Source: Lachnoanaerobaculum sp. OBRC5-5
Lineage (GTDB): Bacteria > Bacillota > Clostridia > Lachnospirales > Lachnospiraceae
Direction of reading: 5' to 3'
NCBI RefSeq assembly: GCF_000296385.1
Contig: NZ_JH815185.1
Coordinates: 2,513,385 to 2,577,384, forward strand
Length of the DNA stretch: 64,000 nucleotides
Part shown: piece by piece, positions 1 to 9,007 of the stretch
Numbering within the stretch: the first letter of the stretch is position 1
Layout of the letters: every line of letters begins with the position of its first letter
Notes under the pieces: model-generated
The model's database searches: none
What the model was told of the DNA's origin: nothing
Seen by the model: the letters and a program-made list of their open reading frames with translations, nothing else
Position numbers and translations under genes: made by a program

Positions 1-2
1 CT

Positions 3-149
3 TACGGAATTATGAAAAACGACCGTTGGTACAAGAGAATTGTCCGAAGAGGTATTCATTCAGTCAAACTGGAAGTTTTACTCGTGGCGATAGGACATAA
101 TTTATATAAATATCAGAAAAAAAAGATGAGAAACAGAACTGCCGCATAG
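3..149 (+). pseudogene. C-terminal fragment of a DDE transposase (IS1182-like)
   Basis: An open frame runs in from the window edge and stops at TAG 147-149, giving 48 residues. The fragment contains an RRG turn followed by a V-x-x-E motif and an N-L-Y-K-Y segment near the end. This matches the last part of IS1182-type DDE transposases, where the catalytic Glu helix is followed by a basic tail. Whether the gene is intact upstream cannot be seen. The next 80 bases (150-230) probably hold the right end of the insertion element, but no terminal repeat can be paired without its left end. Confidence 0.6.
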
Positions 150-230
150 ATTCAAAAAAAGAATTTCTATGGGGTAGGGGAAGTGCGCTTTTTTCGCGTA
201 TGATTTCAGTCAACTATACACAATAAATGT

Positions 231-281
231 AAAAAGGGAGATGCGAAAAAACTCAATCGAGTTTTTTCACATCCCCTTTTT
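231..281. terminator. bidirectional intrinsic terminator
   Basis: A long near-perfect hairpin: AAAAAGGGAGATGCG-AAAAAACTC, loop AATC, then GAGTTTTTTCACATCCCCTTTTT. A-rich and T-rich flanks allow it to work from both sides. It follows the PTS gene on the minus strand and may also end transposase transcription on the plus strand. Confidence 0.85.
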
Positions 282-298
282 ATGAAGTGTGTTAATTA

Positions 299-1744
299 TT
301 ATTTATTTTTAGCAAGTTTTTTGAACTCGTCCGCTACGAACTGAACTTTTGTACCGATAATAACCTGTACGGCAGTCTTTGAAGGTCTGATAACACCTGC
401 AACACCTGCAGATTTGATCTTCTTCTCATCAACCTTTGTATAGTCCTTGATCTCAAGACGAAGTCTTGTGATACAGTTATCAATAGATGTAAGGTTTTCA
501 GGACCGCCTACACCTTCTAAGATAATAGCTGCAACCGAGGTAAAGTCATCATTAGCTAAAACAGCCTTTTTCTCTTCTTCCTCATCATCCTCTCTACCCG
601 GAGTCTTTAAATCAAACTTTGTGATAACAAAGCGGAAGATTGCATAGTATATTGCACCGTAAACCACGCCGATCGGAACCAAAAGAAGCGGATTTTGTGC
701 AAACGGAGCTTTAAAGCTGAGTACCCAGTCAACAAGACCGGCACTGAAGTTAAATCCTGCTCTTATAGGAAGGAGTGCAACTACAGCAAGTGAAATACCT
801 GTTAAAACAGCATGGATAACGTAAAGTACAGGTGCAAGGAACATAAATGCAAACTCAAGCGGCTCTGTAACACCTGTAAAGAATGATGAAAGAGCTGCGG
901 CAAGTAAAAGACCGTAAGCGGCTTTCTTTCTTGCATCCTTAGCTGTGTGATACATAGCAAGAGCAGCGCCCGGAAGACCGAACATCATTACAGGGAAGAA
1001 TCCTGACATATACATACCTGTCTGTCCAAGGACACCGCCTTCTGCGCTTCCCCAGAATTTACCGATATCATTGATACCTGCAACATCAAACCAGAATACA
1101 GAGTTAAGTGCATGGTGAAGTCCGAACGGAATCAAAAGTCTGTTGAGGAATCCGTAGATACCTGCACCTACAGCACCTGTGCTCAGAATTGCCTCACCGA
1201 AGCTTACCAATACACCATAAACAACAGGCCAGATAAAGAATAAAACAATAGCTGCAATAAGTGAAAAGCCTGCAGTAACGATAGCCACGCTTCTCTTACC
1301 GCTAAAGAAAGAGAGTGCATCAGGAAGCTTTGTTGTTTTAAACTTATTATAGCAAACAGCACCGATAAGACCGCAAATAATTCCGATAAACTGAGTCTGT
1401 GTCTTACCGAAAGCTGCAGGAACGGCATCAGCCTCAACGCCTGTAAACATAGCTACTGAACCCTTTGATAAAAGAGTTGTAACAACAAGCCATGAAACAA
1501 GACCTGCAAGTGCTGCGGCACCGTCACCGTCATCACTCATACCGACAGCAACACCTATGGCAAACAAGATAGCCATGTTGTCAATGATAGCACCGCCTGC
1601 CTTTAAAAGGAAAGCCGCTATTATGTTATTTCCACCCCAACCGGTAGGATCGATCCAATAACCGATACCCATCAAAATCGCCGCCACAGGAAGGCAGGCT
1701 ACAGGAAGCATCAAAGACTTCCCAAGACGTTGTAAATACTTCAT
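299..1744 (-). CDS. nagE: PTS transporter EIICB, N-acetylglucosamine type
   Basis: Membrane permease and phosphotransfer subunit importing and phosphorylating an amino sugar, most likely N-acetylglucosamine. The first ~375 residues form a multi-helix EIIC domain. They include a G-L-H-H-A-L-N-S-x-F-W-F segment and an FMSGFFPVMMFGLPGAALAMY-like region (here M-S-G-F-F-P-V-M-M-F-G-L-P-G-A-A-L-A-M-Y), which are closer to NagE than to glucose PtsG. An acidic linker leads to EIIB, whose phosphorylated cysteine sits in the N-C-I-T-R-L-R motif near residue 425. There is no fused EIIA; that domain is the separate gene just upstream. The 481-residue length is normal for EIICB. It is the last gene of the antiterminator-EIIA-EIICB operon. 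Substrate assignment is by motif resemblance only. Confidence 0.85.
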   Translation of the reverse strand: MKYLQRLGKSLMLPVACLPVAAILMGIGYWIDPTGWGGNNIIAAFLLKAGGAIIDNMAILFAIGVAVGMSDDGDGAAALAGLVSWLVVTTLLSKGSVAMFTGVEADAVPAAFGKTQTQFIGIICGLIGAVCYNKFKTTKLPDALSFFSGKRSVAIVTAGFSLIAAIVLFFIWPVVYGVLVSFGEAILSTGAVGAGIYGFLNRLLIPFGLHHALNSVFWFDVAGINDIGKFWGSAEGGVLGQTGMYMSGFFPVMMFGLPGAALAMYHTAKDARKKAAYGLLLAAALSSFFTGVTEPLEFAFMFLAPVLYVIHAVLTGISLAVVALLPIRAGFNFSAGLVDWVLSFKAPFAQNPLLLVPIGVVYGAIYYAIFRFVITKFDLKTPGREDDEEEEKKAVLANDDFTSVAAIILEGVGGPENLTSIDNCITRLRLEIKDYTKVDEKKIKSAGVAGVIRPSKTAVQVIIGTKVQFVADEFKKLAKNK

Positions 1745-1804
1745 AAAAATTTCTCCTTAATGTTTAAGTTCATCCCTTTGCCGGCCGGTCAAAGAGAAAA
1801 TTTA

Positions 1805-2284
1805 TTATTTTGGTATTACTACCAATATTTCACTATCCTTAGTCACAGCTATATCTGTGATACTTTCAACCGATTTAAAATCCGGAGTATTGCAAACAAG
1901 CATCATGGTTATGGTTTTAAATCCTGCTGACTTTATTTTATCAAGATCTGCCTGTATAAGCGGATCTTTTGCTTTAACTCTATCCCCCGCTTTTACAAAG
2001 GAAGAGAATCCTTCACCGTTCATCTTTACGGTATCAAGCCCGATATGGATGAGAATTTCCTCACCTGTATCGGCTAATATGCTGACAGCGTGTAAGGTTT
2101 CAAAAACCATAGTTACCTTACCGTCAGCAGGAGAGGTTACAAGACCGTCATTTGGAACGATTGCAACTCCCTTTCCAAGCATCTCTGATGAAAATGTATC
2201 ATCAGGAACCTCTTTTATAGAAACACTTTTTCCGCTCATAGGACTGAAAAATGTATTTTTCTTTTTCTTAAATAAACCGAACAT
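1805..2284 (-). CDS. crr: PTS glucose-family EIIA component
   Basis: Soluble phosphocarrier of 159 residues that passes phosphate from HPr to the EIIB domain encoded downstream. The fold is the EIIA-Glc beta sandwich. The active-site histidine is in I-L-I-H-I-G-L-D-T-V near residue 90, and the second conserved histidine is in E-T-L-H-A-V-S. The short basic N-terminus (F-K-K-K-K) is typical of stand-alone EIIA-Glc proteins. It lies between the antiterminator gene and EIICB with short spacers, so the three are very probably cotranscribed. In this family EIIA phosphorylation state also feeds back on the PRD antiterminator. Confidence 0.9.
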   Translation of the reverse strand: MFGLFKKKKNTFFSPMSGKSVSIKEVPDDTFSSEMLGKGVAIVPNDGLVTSPADGKVTMVFETLHAVSILADTGEEILIHIGLDTVKMNGEGFSSFVKAGDRVKAKDPLIQADLDKIKSAGFKTITMMLVCNTPDFKSVESITDIAVTKDSEILVVIPK

Positions 2285-2287
2285 ATT

Positions 2288-3124
2288 TTACTCCTCTGCC
2301 ATAGTTACTCTTTTTATATGAATTGCCAAGTAGGTCATTTCCATTCTTGTTATCTTTGAACGGGTTTCAACCTCAATATATTCTGCAATCCTTTTTCCGC
2401 ATTCGAATTCTTCGGGATACTTTTCTTTCATCATATCCTCAAAAATTGTATCGTCGTCATGTAGCATCTCATTTCTGTAAAGTCTTTGAATAAGAAATTT
2501 TACATGAGTAACAAATCTTTCATAGTGGATAGAGTTTTCATTCAGCTCCACGTTCAATTCACTCTTTACAATGTCCATTATATCCCTCATAAGATGTGGA
2601 AGACTTAAAGTCTCCTTCATATGAGTGCTGTACTGCGCATTGACAAAATGAAGTGCAATAAAGCCTGCCTCCGAATCCGGAAGGGAAAGTCCTATTCTAT
2701 CATCTATGAGTCTGAGTGTATAGAGTCCAAGGGCATATTCCTGAGGATAAAATCTTTTGATTTCCCACATCAGAGCATTCTCTGGAGTCATGCCTTCTTT
2801 AAATCGTTCAATGGCAAAATTCACATGGTCAACCAGAGTAAGATAAATGCTTTGGCTGAGCTTCAGCTTTTCCACATTGATTGCATATGAAATGACATCA
2901 TCTGTAAGAGTTATCCTTTCAATAGGGATATCCGCAATCATATCCTGAAACTTAAGAAGCATTTCATTTTCCTTGATACGAAATACCTTTTCTATTTCAG
3001 ATTCCGATAGAGCATCTCCTTTTTTTCTGCCGAAGCCTATACCCTTACCCATGGCAATAATTTCCTTGTTTTTATGGTCATGGGTTAAGACAATATTATT
3101 ATTTATAATTTTTTCAATGATCAT
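2288..3124 (-). CDS. licT: BglG/LicT-family transcription antiterminator
   Basis: RNA-binding antiterminator of about 278 residues. The N-terminal co-antiterminator domain (first ~55 residues, with N-N-N-I-V and G-x-G-I-G-F-G-R-K-K-G motifs) is followed by two PRD domains. Their regulatory histidines are visible in L-V-D-H-V-N-F-A, A-L-H-F-V-N-A-Q, H-Y-E-R-F-V-T-H and A-I-H-I-K-R. The ATG at 3124 is preferred over an upstream TTG because it has a GGTGG ribosome-binding site. A RAT-like sequence overlapping a terminator lies in its own leader, so it should autoregulate the operon in response to PTS flux. The symbol is by family resemblance; it could equally be called bglG- or glcT-like. Confidence 0.88.
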   Translation of the reverse strand: MIIEKIINNNIVLTHDHKNKEIIAMGKGIGFGRKKGDALSESEIEKVFRIKENEMLLKFQDMIADIPIERITLTDDVISYAINVEKLKLSQSIYLTLVDHVNFAIERFKEGMTPENALMWEIKRFYPQEYALGLYTLRLIDDRIGLSLPDSEAGFIALHFVNAQYSTHMKETLSLPHLMRDIMDIVKSELNVELNENSIHYERFVTHVKFLIQRLYRNEMLHDDDTIFEDMMKEKYPEEFECGKRIAEYIEVETRSKITRMEMTYLAIHIKRVTMAEE

Positions 3125-3143
3125 CGCACCACCATAAAGCAAT

Positions 3144-3184
3144 AAAAAAAACCAAATAAACCATAGTACTATGGTAAATTCGGT
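3144..3184 (-). terminator. leader terminator controlled by antitermination
   Basis: Read on the minus strand, ACCGAATTTACCATAG and CTATGGTTTATTTGGT form a 16-bp hairpin around a TA loop, followed by eight T. The ACC at its base is shared with the RAT element, so binding of the antiterminator would block hairpin formation. Confidence 0.88.
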
Positions 3185-3209
3185 CTTGCCTGCGTCTCAG
3201 TAACAATCC
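3182..3209 (-). promoter_or_regulatory. ribonucleic antiterminator (RAT) site
   Basis: On the minus strand the leader reads GGATTGTTACTGAG then ACGCAGGCAAGACC. This is almost the consensus bound by LicT/SacT/BglG proteins: GGATTGTTACTG, a variable loop, then GCAGGCAARACC. It overlaps the leader terminator immediately upstream of the antiterminator gene. Confidence 0.9.
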
Positions 3210-3233
3210 TAAAATATTAGAATTTATGTAAGT

Positions 3234-3262
3234 ATTATGACAGAATTCTTAAGATAAATCAA
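3234..3262 (-). promoter_or_regulatory. promoter of the PTS operon
   Basis: Minus strand: -35 TTGATT at 3262-3257, 17-bp spacer, -10 CATAAT at 3239-3234 with an extended TGT just upstream. It lies directly ahead of the RAT site. The only other content of the 306-base gap up to the next gene is the promoter at 3358-3386. Confidence 0.6.
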
Positions 3263-3357
3263 TCGGCAAAATGTAGGAATTATATTTCTAAAATTGGAGA
3301 TAATAGATAAAGAATTGAGAATAAGAAATGAAAAGAGCAAAATTAAAGTATTAATTA

Positions 3358-3386
3358 TTGCTAATAAACATTTTAAAAGCTAAAAT
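3358..3386 (+). promoter_or_regulatory. candidate promoter for the epimerase/kinase pair
   Basis: TTGCTA, 17-bp spacer, TAAAAT, ending 44 bases before the epimerase start. It is a plausible sigma-A promoter by sequence only. Confidence 0.45.
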
Positions 3387-3430
3387 ACTTAATATAGCAA
3401 TTCGTAAAATCTATTTATATCAGGAGGAAT

Positions 3431-4123
3431 ATGTTAGAAAAACTGAAAAAAGAGGTATATGAGGCAAATATGCTTTTGCCGAAATATGGTCTGGTGACAT
3501 TTACATGGGGAAATGTATCGGGTATTGATGAAAGCGGAAAATACTTTGTAATAAAGCCCAGCGGAATAGAGTATGACAAACTTACACCTGATGATATGGT
3601 GGTAATGGATATTGACGGCAACCGTGTAGAAGGAAGATATAATCCTTCATCCGATACAAAGACACATCTTATACTGTATCAAAACTTTAAAGATATAGGT
3701 GGAGTCGTACATACTCATTCTCCATATGCAACGGGATTTGCACAGGCAGGATCGGATATTGCCTGTATGGGTACTACACAATGTGATTATTTCTATGGTG
3801 ATATTCCATGTATAAGACATCTTACAAAAGAAGAGTTGGATGAGGATTATGAGCTTAACACAGGTAAGGTGATAGTGGAAACCTTCAAAGAAAGAAATAT
3901 CAATCCTGTATATATACCGGGATGTATATGCCACAGCCATGGTCCTTTTGCATGGGGTAAGGATGCATATACGGCGGTACATAATGCAGTAGTAATGGAA
4001 GAAGTTGCGAAGATGAATTTATTTGCACTAAGTATAAATCCTGATGCGAAGAAAGCGCCGAAATATTTACAGGATAAGCATTTTTTGAGAAAGCATGGTA
4101 AGAATGCCTACTATGGCAACTAG
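3431..4123 (+). CDS. araD: L-ribulose-5-phosphate 4-epimerase (class II aldolase family)
   Basis: Cytosolic Zn enzyme of 230 residues that interconverts L-ribulose-5-phosphate and D-xylulose-5-phosphate. Family signatures are visible: T-W-G-N-V-S-G for phosphate binding, K-P-S-G, a D-T-x-T-H segment, the metal-binding [10 protein letters not shown] motif near residue 96, and the second histidine cluster C-H-S-H-G-P-F near residue 170. The full length matches AraD. A strong AGGAGGA precedes ATG 3431. The kinase gene starts 7 bases after the stop codon, so the pair should form an operon. No arabinose isomerase gene is present in the window, so the upstream sugar is uncertain. UlaF/SgbE-type epimerases are close alternatives. 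Confidence 0.88.
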   Translation: MLEKLKKEVYEANMLLPKYGLVTFTWGNVSGIDESGKYFVIKPSGIEYDKLTPDDMVVMDIDGNRVEGRYNPSSDTKTHLILYQNFKDIGGVVHTHSPYATGFAQAGSDIACMGTTQCDYFYGDIPCIRHLTKEELDEDYELNTGKVIVETFKERNINPVYIPGCICHSHGPFAWGKDAYTAVHNAVVMEEVAKMNLFALSINPDAKKAPKYLQDKHFLRKHGKNAYYGN

Positions 4124-4130
4124 GGGGAAT

Positions 4131-5723
4131 ATGGAAGTAAAAAAGATAATAGAAACAGGAGATATATTCTTGGGAATCGAGTTCGGCTCTACAAGAATAA
4201 AGGCTGTATTGACTGATAAAAACGGAGAAGTACTGGGAACAGGGATCCATGACTGGGAAAACAGCTTTTTACACGGTATTTGGACATATCCTCTGGATGA
4301 GATACTTTCAGGACTTTCAAGCTGTTATGCGAGTATAAAGTGGGATATAAAAGAAAAGTATGGAGTGACTCTAAAGCAGATAAAATACATGGGTATCAGT
4401 GCTATGATGCATGGATATATGGCATTTGATAAGGATATGAATCTGCTTGCTCCTTTTCAAACTTGGAGAAATTCAAATACCTGGGAAGCTGCAAAGGATT
4501 TAAGTGAAAGCTTTAAATTTAATATTCCGCTTAGATGGACAATAGCACATCTGTATCAGAGAATAATTGATGAAGAAGAGCATGTTGAGAAACTTGATTT
4601 TGTTACAACATTGTCATCCTATATTCATTACCTGCTTACAGGTGAAAAGAATATAGGTATAGGTGATGCTTCAGGTATATTCCCGATAGATTCTTCTACT
4701 ATGGACTATGATGCATCAATGCTTAATATATTTGAAGAAAAGATTAAAAAGTACAAATTTCCATGGGAGATAAGAGAGATATTGCCAAAGGTAATGGTGG
4801 CAGGGCAGAGAGCCGGAGTACTCACAAAATTGGGTGCAAGCCTTTTAGATAAAGATGGAGACTTAAAAGAGGGCAGTATACTTTGCCCACCTGAGGGTGA
4901 TGCGGGTACCGGAATGGTAGCAACCAACTCCATTAAAAAAGGTACAGGAAATATGTCTGCAGGTACAAGTATGTTTGCAATGCTTGTACTTGATAAGAAA
5001 CTTAATGATTACTATGAGGAAATAGATATGGTGACTACACCGGCCGGAGATCCGGTGGCTATGTCACACGCAAATAACGGTACAAGTGATTTGAATGCAT
5101 GGGTTGGCTTATTTAGAGAATTTTCAAAGCTTTTCGGTATAAATATTTCAGATGGAGAACTGTTTGAAAAACTCTATACAAATTCATTAAAAGGTAGCCC
5201 CGACTGTGGTAATCTGATGTCATTCGGATATTTTTCGGGAGAGGGTATTACGAAGCTAAATGAAGGAAGACCTTTATTTTTAAGAAGCCCTAAGAGTGAG
5301 TTCAATCTGGCAAACTTTATGAGAGCACATTTATACAGTTCACTTACAGCGGTTAAGGTGGGGCTTGATATCTTAACAGAGAAAGAGAATGTAAAGATAA
5401 AGAAAATGATGGGGCATGGAGGATTATTTAAAACCAAAGGAGTCGGACAAAGATATCTTTCTGCAGCTATCAATGCTCCTGTAGAAGTGTTTGAAACCGC
5501 AAGTGAAGGCGGTGCATGGGGAATAGCATTGCTGGCATTATATGTCAGCCGGGCGGATAAGTACAGCTTAGATGAGTTCCTGTCTAAGAAGATTTTTGAC
5601 AAAAACAACGGAAGCGAAATTATGGCTGATGAAAAGGATGTGGAAGGATTTAAGACCTTTACTCAGAGATATTTGAATGCTGTAGATATTGAGAGGTTGA
5701 GCGTGGAAAAATTCGCTGAATAA
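4131..5723 (+). CDS. FGGY-family pentulose kinase
   Basis: Sugar kinase of about 530 residues, probably phosphorylating L-ribulose or a related ketopentose for the epimerase encoded just upstream. The N-terminal ATPase signature is G-I-E-F-G-S-T-R-I-K-A-V-L. The substrate region has S-A-M-M-H-G-Y. The adenosine-binding part contains D-A-G-T-G-M and G-T-G-N-M-S-A-G-T-S, with G-H-G-G-L-F-K-T-K-G-V and S-E-G-G-A-W-G-I-A near the C-terminus. The in-frame ATG at 4095 overlaps araD and has no ribosome-binding site. The ATG at 4131 has AGGGGG just before it and was chosen. Xylulokinase annotation is common for this subgroup, but pairing with an AraD-like enzyme favours a ribulokinase role. Confidence 0.8.
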   Translation: MEVKKIIETGDIFLGIEFGSTRIKAVLTDKNGEVLGTGIHDWENSFLHGIWTYPLDEILSGLSSCYASIKWDIKEKYGVTLKQIKYMGISAMMHGYMAFDKDMNLLAPFQTWRNSNTWEAAKDLSESFKFNIPLRWTIAHLYQRIIDEEEHVEKLDFVTTLSSYIHYLLTGEKNIGIGDASGIFPIDSSTMDYDASMLNIFEEKIKKYKFPWEIREILPKVMVAGQRAGVLTKLGASLLDKDGDLKEGSILCPPEGDAGTGMVATNSIKKGTGNMSAGTSMFAMLVLDKKLNDYYEEIDMVTTPAGDPVAMSHANNGTSDLNAWVGLFREFSKLFGINISDGELFEKLYTNSLKGSPDCGNLMSFGYFSGEGITKLNEGRPLFLRSPKSEFNLANFMRAHLYSSLTAVKVGLDILTEKENVKIKKMMGHGGLFKTKGVGQRYLSAAINAPVEVFETASEGGAWGIALLALYVSRADKYSLDEFLSKKIFDKNNGSEIMADEKDVEGFKTFTQRYLNAVDIERLSVEKFAE

Positions 5724-5731
5724 AAATGTAA

Positions 5732-5772
5732 AGAGTTCCGTGATTTTTATAAAATCACAGAGCTCTTTTTTA
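5732..5772 (+). terminator. intrinsic terminator after the kinase gene
   Basis: Hairpin with arms AGAGTTCCGTGATTTT and AAAATCACAGAGCTCT around a short loop, then six T. It starts eight bases after the kinase stop codon. Confidence 0.85.
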
Positions 5773-5932
5773 TTTCAATACAAACTTTTCTAAATGTGAC
5801 TATTACTAAAAAAAGTTTTACTAGATATATATCTTATAGTGATATATAATAAGAAAGTAATAGAAAGTTTAAATCATAAATTAAATAAATTTTAATAGAC
5901 GGCTTTAGGGGCTGTGCAGGGGAACGGTTTAG

Positions 5933-7537
5933 ATGGGTGGAAAAGAATGCTCCACATATATAAATATAAACGTATTGTGGAGAATAGCAGCTTTTATAAT
6001 ATCAACAGTATTTTATATTTCGGTTTCGGTATATAACAAAGAGAATATAAATCTGATTATTTTTTTGGGGATGTCAGTCTCATGTGCATTAAGTTGCTGG
6101 CTGTATAAAAAGGTCTGTGAGAACAGAATGCACTTTAGGATTATGTTCGTTTTGGAAGTATTTGCTTATGGGATATTTATATTTCTTAGCGGAGGGTTCA
6201 ACAGTCCGTATTTATGGTATGAAGTAAACTGCATTTTGTTGATGGTTGCTTTAGACAGAAATATTATAGTAACATTTATTGCCTGTATCTGGTGTTTATT
6301 TTGTGCCATAGCCGGAAAGAGTATAGAAAATTCGTCTTATCAGGATATCAATATTATTTTGGGCATGGGTATGCTTATGTGCGAGTTCTATATAATCCGT
6401 TATTATGTAGCATACATAGGGAAGCAAAATGAAGAACTTGAAAGTTTGAATACGGAGCTGACTAAAGAAAAGGAACTTAGTAACTATGCTTTTGTAATGT
6501 TGACGGAGTTGAGTGAAAGCTTTGGACTCTTTGCAATGACGGATCCGAAAAAAATCATGGAAAAGCTGTCAATGCTGCTTAGAAATAACAATTTGTATCG
6601 GGAATTTGTGCTTGTAAAATTTGAACGTGATGATTTTCCTGAGATTATAGAGAGCTGCGGTATTGAAAAAGATGTATATGATGACATATCGGAAAAGGTA
6701 AAGTTTCAAGATGAATACACCGGTAATGGTGAGAATGTAGAAATATTAAAAATAGAGTCATCCGGTAATACTTATGAATTAATAAAAATAGGAGAGACCG
6801 ATTATCTAAGCGGTATTTTGATAAGGCGTGCATCGGAGTTGCATGATGACGGAAAGGATTTCTACTTACAGTTGATAAAGACGGTATTCAATAATCTGGA
6901 TACCTACGCCCAAATAGAAAGATATGTAGCTGTAGAGGAACAAAATCGTATTGCAAATGAAATACATGACACTGTAATACAGAAACTTTTCGGCATTACC
7001 TGTAATCTTGCGGTATTGGAAAGTAAGGTGAAGGCGGATGTAGAAAAAAAAGATATTATAGAGTCCATACATATACTGAAAAAATCTGTAGAGAGCACGA
7101 TGGCGGAGCTTAGAGAAAGTATCTACGGAAAAAGATTCAAGGATAATATAAATACATTTATTCATGCGCTATATGCATATATGGAGGAACTTGAAAGGCT
7201 TAATGATGTAAAGATAAATTTAAATTTGGATGAAGAAGCGGATTATATAAAGATAGCGCAAAAGATAGCTCTATACAGAGTTGCATGTGAGGCTGTGAAT
7301 AATGCTATAAAACATGGTAAGTCAAAAAATATAAATATCGAATTAAAAATGCAATCAGACACTGTAGAGCTTTTGATAGAAGATGACGGAACAGGTTTTT
7401 CAAGAGAGGATAAAAACTTCTCAGAAGGTAACGGATTGAGAAATATGCGAAATATAGCCGTTTTATTAAAAGGATATTTGAGTGTGGTATATGACAATAA
7501 AAAAGGCGTTAGAGTTAAACTTAGTTTGCCGAGATAA
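5933..7537 (+). CDS. membrane sensor histidine kinase, HisKA_3 (NarL-partner) type
   Basis: Membrane kinase of 534 residues. The N-terminal ~180 residues hold five or six hydrophobic segments with almost no extracellular loop, suggesting sensing in or near the membrane. A coiled-coil and an unassigned GAF-sized region follow (about 185-320). The phosphoacceptor is H345 in N-E-I-H-D-T-V-I-Q-K-L-F-G-I. The HATPase domain has E-A-V-N-N-A-I-K-H-G-K, D-D-G-T-G-F and G-N-G-L-R-N-M. The LuxR-type regulator gene starts 15 bases after the stop and is the obvious partner. The position directly upstream of the secreted-protein genes suggests control of that locus, an inference from context. Confidence 0.88.
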   Translation: MGGKECSTYININVLWRIAAFIISTVFYISVSVYNKENINLIIFLGMSVSCALSCWLYKKVCENRMHFRIMFVLEVFAYGIFIFLSGGFNSPYLWYEVNCILLMVALDRNIIVTFIACIWCLFCAIAGKSIENSSYQDINIILGMGMLMCEFYIIRYYVAYIGKQNEELESLNTELTKEKELSNYAFVMLTELSESFGLFAMTDPKKIMEKLSMLLRNNNLYREFVLVKFERDDFPEIIESCGIEKDVYDDISEKVKFQDEYTGNGENVEILKIESSGNTYELIKIGETDYLSGILIRRASELHDDGKDFYLQLIKTVFNNLDTYAQIERYVAVEEQNRIANEIHDTVIQKLFGITCNLAVLESKVKADVEKKDIIESIHILKKSVESTMAELRESIYGKRFKDNINTFIHALYAYMEELERLNDVKINLNLDEEADYIKIAQKIALYRVACEAVNNAIKHGKSKNINIELKMQSDTVELLIEDDGTGFSREDKNFSEGNGLRNMRNIAVLLKGYLSVVYDNKKGVRVKLSLPR

Positions 7538-7551
7538 CAGGAGGACGGAAT

Positions 7552-8208
7552 ATGGTACTTGTTTTAGACGATCACCCTATTGCAAGACAGGGACTGGAAT
7601 CAATTATAAAACTTCATAAGCCGGAGGAGGAAACCTTGCAGGCGGGCACTGTCGGTGAAGCCATCGATTTGGTAGAGCATAAACCGGTAGATATGGCATT
7701 TGTGGATTTGCATTTACATAATGAGAGCGGATTTGAATTTTTGGAGTGGGTACAAAGACATGATAAAGCTATAAAGACATTTGTAATAACTTCATCTTCA
7801 AGTGAAAGTGATTTTGTAAAGGCAAAAAATCTCGGGATAGACGCGTATGTATTAAAAGATGCGTTTATAGACGATATTATGTATAGCCTTAAAGTTGTTG
7901 ACAGGGGAGGAAAGTTCTATTCTTCAGACCTGGTTGACAATATGGGGAGCTTTACGGAAGAAGAAAAAAAGATAGAAGCTCTGACAAAAAGAGAACTGGA
8001 AGTCGCACTGCTTTTAAGAGAGGGCTATACAAATGCAAAAATTGCAGAGGACTTGTTTGTATCTGAAGGTACTGTAAAGAAACATATTTCAAATATATTC
8101 GGTAAGCTTGATATGTACAGCAGAACGGAAGTATTGGTATTTGTTGAACGAAATATTGAAAAATTTGAACTGGCATTTAATTTGGCTGAAACAAGCCATA
8201 ATTTATAA
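7552..8208 (+). CDS. LuxR/NarL-family response regulator
   Basis: DNA-binding response regulator of 218 residues. The receiver domain has the acidic pair D-D-H near residue 6, the phosphoacceptor Asp in A-F-V-D-L-H-L near 51, the Ser/Thr switch I-T-S-S-S and the Lys in V-L-K-D-A. The C-terminal helix-turn-helix is the LuxR type: L-T-K-R-E-L-E-V-A, then T-N-A-K-I-A-E-D-L-F-V-S-E-G-T-V-K-K-H-I-S-N-I. It is coupled to the kinase just upstream, with an AGGAGG-like site before ATG 7552. Likely targets are the adjacent secreted-protein genes and the promoter region before 11833. Confidence 0.9.
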   Translation: MVLVLDDHPIARQGLESIIKLHKPEEETLQAGTVGEAIDLVEHKPVDMAFVDLHLHNESGFEFLEWVQRHDKAIKTFVITSSSSESDFVKAKNLGIDAYVLKDAFIDDIMYSLKVVDRGGKFYSSDLVDNMGSFTEEEKKIEALTKRELEVALLLREGYTNAKIAEDLFVSEGTVKKHISNIFGKLDMYSRTEVLVFVERNIEKFELAFNLAETSHNL

Positions 8209-8233
8209 AAATCATATATAGGATAGGAGAGTT

Positions 8234-8998
8234 ATGCACAGTAATAGAAAGTTTTTAAAGAAACCGTTTGTTTTTTTGATTTTATTTTTCGGATTGGCGG
8301 CAATAGGCGGAGCTTATTCAAGCTGGCATTCCGCTTTATCAGCAGAAATGAAGATGACGAGCGGAGTTATGGATATATTATTTGCCGGAAATTCCGATGA
8401 GAAGTATTCGGTGTATCTGACTGATGAAAGCGGAAATAATGAAACTTTGATAGATGCCGAGTTCAGTACAACAGATAAGGAAGTTGAGATTACATTTACT
8501 GAGGGTTTGCCTGTGAATTCATTACTTGAGGGAAAGCTCTTGAAATTGGATTTTCCTCTTACAACCTCACAAGGAAGTACCGTAAATAAATTAAATTATA
8601 CAAAGCTTGATATGACAAAGACAGGAGAGGACTTGGAGTTGAAAGCGGATAAGGCTGTGCTTGCATATGAAGGAGCGGCATATTCTCTTGGAGAAGATGA
8701 GGCTGCTTTTATGCAACCTCTACAGTTTGAAGTATATAAGACTTTGAGTGAAGAAGGAAAAGATGAGTTTAGCGGACAGATTTATCTGAAACTCAAGGCG
8801 GAAAGCGTGGAAAAAATACTTGAACTGCCGGTAAGTTTCATTATAAACAGTGAGAAAATGCAGGAAAGCCTTGATCTTGATTTTAATGAAGGAAACCTTG
8901 TAGCTTCAGTAGGAAACGGCGTAGTGGTGACATATTCCTGTGAGATACCTTTTGATGTATTTCAGGGAGGATCTAAAGTGCAGGACGACGGTAAATAG
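8234..8998 (+). CDS. secreted protein with a SipW-type signal peptide
   Basis: Predicted exported protein of 254 residues with no family I recognise. Basic residues 3-10 and a hydrophobic stretch (about 11-30) are followed by G-G-A-Y-S-S-W-H-S-A-L-S-A-E and T-S-G-V-M-D-I-L-F. This resembles the cleavage region of TasA/CalY proteins, where Y-A-Y-W-T-D-x-L-x-V and T-T-G-N-L-D-V-x-F occur. The remainder is rich in acidic residues and beta-type sequence, with no cysteine apart from one near the C-terminus. It begins 26 bases after the regulator gene and is followed by a second SipW-type protein and the signal peptidase. A minor component or adaptor of the surface assembly is plausible. Confidence 0.7.
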   Translation: MHSNRKFLKKPFVFLILFFGLAAIGGAYSSWHSALSAEMKMTSGVMDILFAGNSDEKYSVYLTDESGNNETLIDAEFSTTDKEVEITFTEGLPVNSLLEGKLLKLDFPLTTSQGSTVNKLNYTKLDMTKTGEDLELKADKAVLAYEGAAYSLGEDEAAFMQPLQFEVYKTLSEEGKDEFSGQIYLKLKAESVEKILELPVSFIINSEKMQESLDLDFNEGNLVASVGNGVVVTYSCEIPFDVFQGGSKVQDDGK

Positions 8999-9007
8999 GA
9001 GAGGAAT

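Noticed and set aside
3900-4250. Long open frame on the minus strand across araD and the kinase gene
   Set aside because: It is antisense to two strongly supported genes, has no ribosome-binding site and reads as unusual Cys/Ser/Tyr-rich sequence.
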